Shown here: positions 56,124 to 64,000 of the stretch, piece by piece | Position numbering within the stretch: the first letter of the stretch is position 1 | Layout of the letters: each line of letters starts with the position of its first letter | Source: Anastatus disparis | Taxonomy: Eukaryota > Arthropoda > Insecta > Hymenoptera > Eupelmidae | DNA length: 64,000 nucleotides | Reading direction: 5' to 3' | Assembly: GCA_017163975.1 (NCBI GenBank) | Contig: JAFFSR010000347.1 | Location: forward strand, 3,646,001-3,710,000 | Program-made: the position numbers and the translations under genes | The notes under the pieces: model-generated | The model's database searches: none | Seen by the model: the letters and a program-made list of their open reading frames with translations, nothing else | What the model was told of the DNA's origin: nothing

Positions 56124-56420
56124 TTACAGCAATGTTTTGTTTTGATGTAAAAACACTAAAGCTGATACTAGATACGGTTTCAATTTGCCCCTCGTAGGTT
56201 TCACAATATTACCTGCATTAGTAAAAAAAATTCTTTCAGAACTTGCTGTGGTGGCTGGTATTGCAATATATTTCTTGGCTAATCATCCAATGATAAGATA
56301 CGTCTTTTCGTGCTCTTTCCACCAAATCCGCGTCATAATTATGATTTATTATGGAATCAGAAAAATACTTCTCAAACTCGTCTTGCATATCATCATCGTA
56401 GTTATCACCACCAAGTAGGA
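56124..56420 (-). pseudogene. hAT transposase C-terminal (dimerisation) domain relic
   Basis: On the minus strand, reading leftwards, LAKKYIAIPATTASSERIFF, TNAGNIVKPTRGKL and a C-terminal LVFLHQNKTLL end at a TAA (56,124-56,126). The block A-T-x-A-S-S-E-R-x-F and the end L-V-F-L-x-x-N-x-x-L-L are diagnostic of the hAT dimerisation region. Upstream, in another frame, is acidic sequence (NYDDDMQDEFEKYF) that belongs just N-terminal of it. The rest of the transposase is absent from the window. The plus-strand ORF at 56,185 is antisense. Confidence 0.8.
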
Positions 56421-56954
56421 TGATTGTGCGTACTGTGACCTCACTAAAATATGATGTATGAAAGTAAAAAGAATTAGAGAGAAAATAAGCTATAAAAAAG
56501 AATAAAATAAGAAAGAATTAGTAATGAACTTATTCTCTAATTTAAACCATTGTAGTATACGTATAGACGATTCATGTAGGGCGCTTTCTCTTCCTATCTT
56601 GCACGTCGCCACGGTGTATCAGTTAGAAGCTATACCGGCGTGCACGATGGAAATTAATACTAGAGATGGAATTCCAACTCTGTACCGGTAGTAGAAATAG
56701 CGATTCATTCTTTAGAATTAACATTTACCTATAGTTAATTTTGTAAATGTAACAAATAGTATTTTCATATTAAAAAAATATAAGTTGCTAGTTAATAAAA
56801 TTAAGAGTTAACAATAATTGCTTTGAACTTTGTGATGAGCAGTAAAATTAGTGATAAAGTGTTTACTGCTGTGTCTTGATGAATTTAAATTAGTCAAATA
56901 TTGTTGATTTGTGGTCTTGATAAGACTAAAAGTCTTGAGAGTTTTTTGGCCTAT
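56421..56954. other. No gene seen
   Basis: Mixed AT-rich sequence with a GC-richer patch at 56,575-56,690 (gcgctttctcttc, ccggcgtgcacgatgg). No recognised motif. Confidence 0.35.
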
Positions 56955-56968
56955 AACAGGTTTACATA

Positions 56969-57322
56969 AGAGCGCGGTGGCGTAACGAATAGAGCTCTTG
57001 CCTTCAACGCGGTGGGCACGGGTTCGAATCCTGGCCAGGTACCTCTGACTTTTTTTCGAAAGAAAATTGGTGAATGTGCTACCCATATCGCGACTCTCAA
57101 AAAATCCGACCTCATTGAGTATCGGTTGATTGTTGGTCATAAAAATGGCTGACCATCCATCGGTAGTCAAAGTTTTCGGTATGGTGGGTATGACAGTCTA
57201 GCCTGATGTAATGTGTTAAACGCGTACCGGGCTGGACTCCCTCGACTTCACCATATAAAAAAGGTTAATCATATAGAGAACAATATCCATTATATATTAA
57301 TCTTTAAAAAAAAAAAAAAAAC
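56969..57322 (+). mobile_element. tRNA-derived SINE S2, recent insertion
   Basis: The 5' end is tRNA-like: GGTGGCGTAACGAATAGAGC (box A), ttgccttcaacgcgg (anticodon arm) and GGGTTCGAATCCTGG (box B). A body of about 250 bp and a poly-A tail (57,305-57,320) follow. The element is flanked by a perfect 14-bp direct repeat AACAGGTTTACATA (56,955-56,968; 57,323-57,336). The length of the perfect duplication and clean tail indicate a young LINE-mobilised insertion. The minus-strand ORF over it is spurious. Confidence 0.9.
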
Positions 57323-57639
57323 AACAGGTTTACATATTACTAACAACTAACACCTTATATAAAGAGACCCCGGAGTGAGTACGGCATGACGTCCGTACCA
57401 TAAACGAGTCTAAAATTAAGATACCTTTCACCTTCTTTCTTATATCCTTTATATGTGCACTTGGTGCAATCATTTTCAGGGATAGAGAAAATAAGTGTAC
57501 CTTACATTGTAAAGGTCGGATATCTTACATTGGCGCCCACTGGCTTTACTGACCGTTAAATAACGTTATCGTATAGTTGTATTTAAAAATTTAATGTTAA
57601 ACAACTATCAAATTTGCACAAAATAAAGACAAAAACACT

Positions 57640-58086
57640 TTATTTGAAATTCTAACGCATTTTGATGATAAAACTCAAGAAAAGAAAATACAAAATAAAC
57701 CATCATATCATCAAAATCAACAAAGTAACGGATTTAATAACAGCGAAAAAGCCAGAGTAAATATAAACAGTTATTATAACCATAAACATAACGAAAACGA
57801 AAACTATAAAAAATAACAAGCAACAAATTATGGGAATAAACAAATAGATGATTCACACTGGAATAAACCAGGAATGAGCACTAAGAGAAATAAATACAAA
57901 AAACCTTATCAAAACCAAAGTATTAACGCAATAAGAATAGAAAATAGAAATCACAAAGAAAGATTTCAACAAGAAGGACTAAAATTACCAATTGACAATA
58001 AAACATTTTTAAAAAACCAGGAGTCAATTGACGTATTAAATATAAGTTTTGAAGAAAATAAAAATGATGGGAATCAGGAAAACTAG
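57640..58086 (+). pseudogene. Gag-like C-terminal segment
   Basis: An Asn/Lys/Gln-rich frame (about 57,660-57,810, then after a stop 57,874-58,086) with KNKPYQNQSINAIRIE-like character and a C terminus SIDVLNISFEENKNDGN. Poly-Asn/Gln gag tails ending in an acidic stretch are usual in gypsy-like elements lacking a zinc knuckle. Placement right after the primer-site-like sequence supports gag. Confidence 0.4.
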
Positions 58087-58405
58087 ATAGAGTTGCCTCT
58101 CATATTAAAAAAGATAGGGTTAGCAACGTAACGAACTCGAGCACCCTAGAAAGACAACAAATAATAAATTTAAAAAGATTAAAATCTGCCAACCTAGAAA
58201 GAAGTAAGAATGCCAAGAATTATCAATAAAAAATAAAATTAATAAAACTACAAATGAAAAACACAAAAGAATTAAAAAACAAGAAATGTTAAATACAAAA
58301 AGAATAAAAACATATTTAATAACTCTTAATATAAGAGATTATATATCAAAATATTATATCCAAAAAATGTTGAATGTGATGATTGGGGGGGGGGGGGGCA
58401 ATGCA

Positions 58406-58994
58406 TGAAAAAATACTATTAAAAAATACTAAAAATGAATATGTCAAAATAAAATATATTGAGCAAAAGCTCAAACTAAATAAGTATACTCATAAACAAA
58501 TAAAAGAATTACATGAGAGCAAAGACTCAAATACATGTGCATTCATTAAAAAAGAAAATTATAAAATACATGAACTCGCAAAAGACGAGGATCATGGAAA
58601 AATTAATAAGAGTGATAATATATTACAAACACTTAAAATCAAACAAATAGATTTGATTTCTAGACAAAATAAAGTATCTAATAATGCGTGTGTCTACTTA
58701 CCATCACACAAACATTGGATAAAAAATATTGATATTACCTTATTTAAGAAAGTATTAAAATATAAATTAATAAACAATTTCAATAAACCTAGGTTGTGCA
58801 TAAATGAAAATAAAATGAAAATAAAAACTGAAATTATAAAACCTCAAAAACAAATAAATGAAAACCTAAATGAAACATTAACAAAAGATTATGGCCACAA
58901 AGGACCAAAAAAGAAAGACAAATCATCAATAAAGAACACCAGTTTAAAAGAAATAAGGAAATGCTTACATGCATTAATTATAAAAAATTGGTAG
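58406..58994 (+). CDS. Lysine-rich ORF of unknown function in LTR remnant
   Basis: About 196 codons open after a run of 16 G (58,385-58,400); the first Met outside the G run is at 58,404. The protein is rich in Lys, Asn and Ile, without membrane segments, zinc motifs or recognisable folds. It lies between the gag-like frame and the downstream LTR end, where pol would be expected, but has no protease, RT or integrase motif. May be meaningless in such A-rich DNA. Confidence 0.25.
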
Positions 58995-59562
58995 AGCATC
59001 ATAGAAGCTGCATACTCAAGAATGAAAAAGGACCCCCAAGTATATGGGAAAAATACTTACAGGAAGAATAGAAACCTGAGTCAACGTAGAACAACAGATC
59101 ATTAGTTTAATTATAAATTTTTTTTTAAATATTAATGTAGTTTTAAAAAATTATAAGGTAGCGTAAAATGTTCAAATATTATAAAATTAACTGTCAAATA
59201 GAGTATATCATTGTCTACTTCATGAAAAAAATTAAATAAATTGCACAGTGATTATTTGTAATCGAAAGAGGAATGTATATATTAATTAATAATATTATAT
59301 CGCAGTGCAAATTATTTTATTTTGGTGGGCAAACACGCGTACAATGAGAAACGTATTAAAATTTAAAAGTTAAAAGTAAAAGGAAATGTAAACAACAAAA
59401 ATTTTAGATAGCTAAAAAAAGGAAACCATAGCGAAAATTTAAAAGTCGCACGCATAAATGCAACTTAAAAGCATTTCCTTTTCCAGAAACTTACTTTAAT
59501 GTAAAATAATGTGGATAGGTTAAATAAGTGTACCTTACATTGTAAAGGTCGGGTATCTTATA

Positions 59563-59649
59563 GTACATTAATATACGTCAAGTCAATGCTAATTTTCAAC
59601 CAGAAAATAAAGACAATTTCAAAATGACGATCGTGAAAATATTGAATAT
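59563..59649. other. Junction between LTR remnant and Helitron relic
   Basis: Short AT-rich spacer; first Helitron-like residues appear shortly after. Confidence 0.3.
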
Positions 59650-61899
59650 GTTCACCTGAAGCAATGCACAGATTATTAGAATATCATATAATTTCACACA
59701 CTATAAAACGACTAAGTGCTTATGAAGAAAATAAACAAAATGTATTTTTTAAAGAAAGAAAAGAAAAAATGACTATATAGAAAAATGTAGGAACAACTTT
59801 AACAGCATATTTTAAATTAAAAACTAAATCTAAGAAGATTTAGAAGCACGAAATTATTTTTATTTAGAAATACAAGATTTTTATATATTCAATGAAAAAT
59901 TGAAAAAGGAAAATAATAGAAAAAAAGGAAACCAATACTCAGTAGAATGTATTTGGTAAATCCGAAAGATCAAGAACGTTATTTTATTCGATTATTACTA
60001 TTACATGTTAAGGAAGCAACATCTTTTGAAGCTTTGCGTACTGTTGATAATGTAATATACGATTAATTTCGTGAGGCAGTTAAGGCTCAACAATTAATAA
60101 ATCAACATGAAGAATAAGATAGATGTTTGGAAAAAGTATTATTAACAGTATTTCCTTATGCTTATTGTGAATTATTTACTTTTATTTGCGTTTTACATAT
60201 ACGAAAAAAATAGGCGAAAACTTTGCATTGAATGATTTTTTAAACGATTTTAATTTACTTAACATAAGCACATATATAGAAGATGATAATGATGAAGCAA
60301 TATTAAATCTCGATAATAATATTCTTAATAAATTAGAAATGAAAACAAATGCTTTAAGAGAGAAACAAAGACAAATATACGACTCTACTATAAAAAGTTT
60401 AAATAACCCAAGTAAAAAAATGTATTTTTATAGATGGACCAAATGGAAGAAGGAAAAAGTAATTTTCGCCATTCTAACCCTAAAATCGCAACTTCGTTGC
60501 TTTTTTTTGGCTCTCATGGCAAAAAATACACTACACAACTAGTATGGAAAGGCTTTTTTACGAAACTTCTCGTTTCGTAAATAAAACCTTTCCATACCTG
60601 TTACGTAATGTACTATTACTTAACGTTTTAATAGATTATTTTAAACATAACAATATACGTTATTTATGTGTGGTTGAAACAGGTATAGCAGCTAATTCGT
60701 TAGTCGATGGAAAAACCGTGCACACTACAATTAAACTACCGTCAAACATAGCAGATTGTACAACATGTAATGTTGAGCCTTATTCTACAGAAGGCAAAAA
60801 ATTAAAGGAAATACAAATAATAATTTAGGATATAATGTCCATGACTTGGAAATTTGCTTTTGAGGCAGTTGATCGTCTTTTTCAAGATTCATACGATGTA
60901 AACCAACCCTTTAGTGGTAAAACTATAATTGCATCAGAAGAATACAGGCAAACATTATCAATTGTTTAACATGGAAGCCGTATGAACATTATTGAAAATT
61001 CGGTTAAATTTAGTTTATTATGGCAAAATTTTATGCGTACGACTTTAAGTGAAAAGTTGTGAGTTTCAGTTAATGATAATAATTTTAAACATTGATTATC
61101 AGATATAGAAGAAGAAAAAAGTCGTTATCTCTTTGAAGATGATCATAAACTAAGTGCTATTCCTGATAATTCTATAATTAATGAAAATCTTGTCAAAGAA
61201 ATATTTGTAAATGAAATAAAAATAAACAATATGAATCTAACAAAGAAAGTTATTTTGACTCCTAAAAATAATGATATTCAAATTAGTAACGAAGTTTCGA
61301 ATATGATAGAAGAAGACTATGTTGAATATTTAAGTATTGATACAGCCAAAGATGATAACAAAGAAAATTTAGATATTATGTTACCTATAGAATTTTTAAA
61401 TAAGTTAATTCCTAATGAACTTCCACCACATAAATTACATTTAAAAGTAGGGGCAATCATAATTTTTTTAAGAAATTTGAATGTCAATGAGGGTCTTTGT
61501 AACAAAACAAGGTTAATAGTAAAAAAATTGTTCAAATAATCTGTCCAAGCAAGATTGGCAATTGGTAAAAACAAAGGTGAATTAGTTTTCATTCCAAAAA
61601 TAAGTTTATCTTCATCTAAGGAAGAAATTCCTTTTAATGTGCGACGAAACCCGTTTCCTATTAGATTAGGTTTTTCAATGATTATTAATAAATCCCACGG
61701 ACAATCTTATAAAAGAGTTGGTATTTATTTATTATCACCAGTTTCCAGTCATGGACAATTATATGTTGCTCTTTCAAGGACAAAATATAAAAATAATTCG
61801 AAATTATTTTTAGGCAACAACGCTATTGTCAACGGAAAAACTAAAAATGATGGGAACACAATTTATACAAAAAACATTGTTTATAAAGAGATATTGTAA
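59650..61899 (+). pseudogene. Helitron Rep/helicase relic
   Basis: The upstream part reads AMHRLLEYHIISHTIKRLS and, at about 59,945, MYLVNPKDQERYFIRLLLL, then HVKEATSFEALRTVDNV: the block joining the Rep and helicase domains of Helitrons. The PIF1-like helicase follows: KQRQIYDSTIKSL (60,375), FIDGPNG (start of the P-loop, interrupted), VETGIAANSLVDGKTVHTTI, WKFAFEAVDRLFQD, then NENLVKEIFVNEI, KLIPNELPPHKLHLKVG, LGFSMIINKSHGQSYKRVGI and SHGQLYVALSRTK near 61,750. These are helicase motifs in order. Stops and frameshifts are frequent before 61,150 and rarer after. The upstream HUH nuclease active site is not present, so the 5' part is lost. Confidence 0.85.
60456..60597. other. Insert with snap-back hairpin in the helicase P-loop
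   Basis: Helicase coding stops making sense after the P-loop start and resumes at KTFPYLLRNVLL. The intervening roughly 130 bp contains gcaacttcgttgc and ends in a 56-bp hairpin (TATGGAAAGG...CCTTTCCATA, with TACGAAAC/GTTTCGTA inside). Its right arm is the resumed helicase sequence, so the left arm is an inverted copy of the junction. Confidence 0.5.
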
Positions 61900-62004
61900 A
61901 ATTAAATAGATTTATGTGTTTGTAAAATCGTTGAGTACAAATCCATGATCAAAAATATAATATTCACCGAAATATATATCAGCTGACGCTATTATAATTA
62001 ATAG

Positions 62005-62270
62005 TTGAATGTGCTGTTCAATCGGCTGCATATGGAGATGCACTGTTAAATCAGCTGCATATGTGGATGCGCTGCTGAATCGATCGCATAAGGGGATACG
62101 CTGTTAGATTGGCTACATGTGGGGATGAACTGTTGAATCGGCTATATATGGGGATGCACTGTTGAATCGACTGCATATGGGAATGCGCTATTCAATCGGC
62201 TGCATATGGGGATGCGCTGTTGAATTGGCTGCTTATGGGGATGCACTGTTCAATCAGCTGCTTACATAAA
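62005..62270. repeat. 29-bp minisatellite, about nine units
   Basis: Degenerate unit GCTGTTGAATCGGCTGCATATGGGGAT, repeated with period 29. The later units (from about 62,100) contain gggatg more uniformly. It follows the Helitron helicase by about 100 bp. No spacers, so not a CRISPR. Confidence 0.85.
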
Positions 62271-62989
62271 ATTCGCAATTCAAATAAAAATGTATTTTAA
62301 GATATGCTTAATATTGTGCAAATAAGCGTCTGGAGCGGAGCCTGTTAAGAAAACATTAGAAAAATGCGCTCTGTTTATGAATCCTATAAAAAATAACTGT
62401 CTTGGATAAAACGCTTTGTTAATTATAACCACAAAAGTAATGTAAATATGAAGATGGGTGTAAATATATGTAATTATAAAGTAAAAAAAATATAATTTTC
62501 AGAATGGACTTTTTTTAACCTACACTTACAAAATTTTTAATCTAGGGGACTTAATTTCTACGCGCTCTAATACACTAAGTTTGTCACTCGAGTGAAGTGA
62601 GAGCGCCAAATTTACACTAGGGACATGAATTTCCGTTGCGCTCATGGTTTATATATTTTTGAAGCCAACGGAAGTAATGAAACACTTTCCCGCCCGCTTA
62701 AGCGGGTGACAGAGTGCTATTTTGCGCCTGAAACGTTAAAAACATTTTATTATTCCAAAATAATATTTTAATCAATGTTTAATGATCGATAGTGAAAAAA
62801 TAGATTTTTCGAAATTAACTTTATTTTAACCAACACTATGAATGTTTTCACTCTGGGTAACTTAGTTTTTTTTCCATGAATCGGCAGATGAGAAACCAGA
62901 TGAGATCTTAGCTGCAAATTGGACACGAGATCTCAGATATGTAATAGAGTAAGATCTTTTTTGACTTTTCAGTAGGGATCAACTGTTGT
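62271..62989. other. No gene seen; weak direct repeat
   Basis: A block at about 62,505-62,560 (gactttttttaacc...cta.gggacttaa) is echoed at 62,815-62,870. Contains a GC hairpin CCGCTTAAGCGG at 62,694. No ORF. Confidence 0.35.
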
Positions 62990-63215
62990 ATTTCATTACA
63001 TGCAAACTTTTAATATATAATAAATTTTTCTTTCGTATCATTTTTTCCATACTTATCTGGTTTCTACATGGCTTCCATATGATTCCCATATAGTTGTCAT
63101 ATGTATTTCACTGTCAGAATACTTTATTGTTTCCATAAGGGAAACCACATGGTAATCATATGAGGAACCATGTAGGAACTATGTGGTGTTCCATATGGTA
63201 ACAACAAGGATTTTT
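62990..63215. repeat. CCATATGG-type short palindrome cluster
   Basis: Words such as ttccatatgattcccatat, ccacatggtaatcatatgag and gttccatatggtaac recur without fixed period, in the style of the TTCCATGGAA array at 5.9-7.5 kb but with CATATG cores. Confidence 0.5.
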
Positions 63216-64000
63216 TTAGTGAGAATTAAGTTTGGTTGCTGCATAATTATTCCGCGGGCATTTTTGTTTCAGCAAATTGCAAGCACAAGTTGCAGGGATT
63301 CTACATAGATATAAAGTTCATCTGCGTCTGCATTACCTGCTTTTAAATGATCAAGTTTTTGTTGGGTCATTTTTAAGGTCAAGTTTTTAGTGGAGATTTG
63401 GAGGTTAGATTGGTGTCTAGATATCAGCGCTGACGGCCATAATTCAAACCAATCTGTTTTGCTCTTGAGGCATTTACGCTTCAATGGTTATGCAGTGACT
63501 ATTGATACCATCAGTGGCTGACTAACCTTTTACTTTTGAACTTTGAGTAACCACTGCAACTGTCTTGGAAATCGCGGAGAGTGATTTGAACTTGATAAGC
63601 GTTTACGTCTTATTCTGCTTAAGGCGTTAACATTCTCGTGCAGTGTGCATTATAAATGAATGTGTACTCACAGCGATACGTATACTTCTTGCTCATAATT
63701 GCTTTATTATTTTCTTCATTGTGCATTTTTTCACTCTTCTTTTTTTGCTTTTTAAGATTAAGTTTGCTGACAGTAACTGTGACATTGCTCCCATTCTCTG
63801 CGTGCAGAAAAGATCGGTACCTTTTATTATTACTAAATTGCTCGGTATCTACAAATTTCTTCGAATTGTTAAGCTCCTATCTCAACATCTACAAACTTTT
63901 TCACAACTTAATCTAGTAAATTTTGCCTGTTAATTGTAATTGTTCAATCGTAATTTGTTGTACATGTGTGTGTTATATTTTTGGTGGATAATAATAGGAG
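63216..64000. other. No convincing gene
   Basis: Moderately GC-richer than the surroundings. A minus-strand 71-codon ORF (63,484-63,269, MKRKCLKSKTDWFELWPSAL) and two overlapping plus-strand hydrophobic ORFs (from 63,643 and 63,656) are the only candidates. None shows a motif; the window ends before more can be said. Confidence 0.35.

Larger units (their letters stand above)
57340..59562 (+). mobile_element. LTR retrotransposon remnant (gypsy-like), gag only
   Basis: The block ataagtgtaccttacattg, continuing to ggtcggatatcttaca, ends at about 57,533 and is followed by TTGGCGCCCACTGG, a primer-binding-site-like sequence. The same block recurs at 59,525-59,562, so these look like the 3' ends of two LTRs. 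Upstream, ccttatataaagagacc (57,350) could be an LTR promoter. Only the last 50-60 bp of the LTR can be matched. The interior shows no pol. Confidence 0.5.

Noticed and set aside
56970..57045. Genuine tRNA gene
   Set aside because: The element continues to a poly-A tail and is bounded by a 14-bp target duplication; anticodon stem has only about four pairs.
63643..63933. Hydrophobic small protein
   Set aside because: Two overlapping frames are equally open and both hydrophobic because the region is T-rich; no motif or neighbour supports either.

Overview
The window is eukaryotic, AT-rich and almost wholly transposable-element sequence. Spliceosomal-looking introns, tRNA-derived SINEs, BEL/Pao and Ty3/gypsy LTR elements, Tc1/mariner-, PIF/Harbinger-, piggyBac- and hAT-type inserts and a Helitron point to an arthropod; the non-LTR ORF2 style fits an insect, possibly a hymenopteran (inference). 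I see no convincing intact host gene, no bacterial-style operon and no CRISPR array.

Layout. 0.3-5.7 kb: nested foldback (long palindromic) elements. 5.9-7.5 kb: a tandem array built from short degenerate palindromes. 7.6-8.6 kb and 21.1-25.0 kb: two halves of an intron-bearing transposase-like gene, apparently split by about 12 kb of later insertions. That intervening block has subterminal inverted minisatellites (9.1-9.5 and 18.7-18.9 kb), a small C2H2 zinc-finger ORF and an adjacent OB-fold-like ORF, plus Tc1-, Harbinger-, hAT- and piggyBac-type inserts. 26.7-27.8 kb: more foldbacks. 28.7-32.3 kb: a minus-strand Ty3/gypsy pol relic carrying two foldback inserts, one of which splits the reverse-transcriptase active-site codons. 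34.2-42.3 kb: a SINE, a purine-rich non-LTR retrotransposon (ORF1 plus ORF2) and an ORF1-only relative. 45.3-46.6 kb: a cluster of GC-rich hairpins joined to a 1.1-kb palindrome. 47.2-53.8 kb: a nearly complete but mutated BEL/Pao element on the minus strand with both LTRs. 53.8-55.4 kb: a 5'-truncated LINE with its (TATC)n tail. 56.1-56.4 kb: C-terminal relic of a hAT transposase. 57.0-57.3 kb: a young SINE with a perfect 14-bp target duplication. 57.4-59.6 kb: LTR-element remnant. 59.65-61.9 kb: Helitron Rep/helicase relic, followed by a 29-bp minisatellite.

The most informative signal is the stratigraphy. Two foldback families recur: family A (four copies, three with TTAA next to an end; tips like SAGCAGGCCGG) and family B/C (four copies, TWA target sites, tips C[CA]AGGAGAGTG). 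In several cases the pre-insertion sequence can be inferred from an intact palindrome arm or from a conserved coding frame, which independently confirms the target duplications. Nothing here is demonstrably a new working system. The best candidates for novelty are the minisatellite-bounded block with the zinc-finger/OB pair, the palindromic element families and the hairpin cluster.
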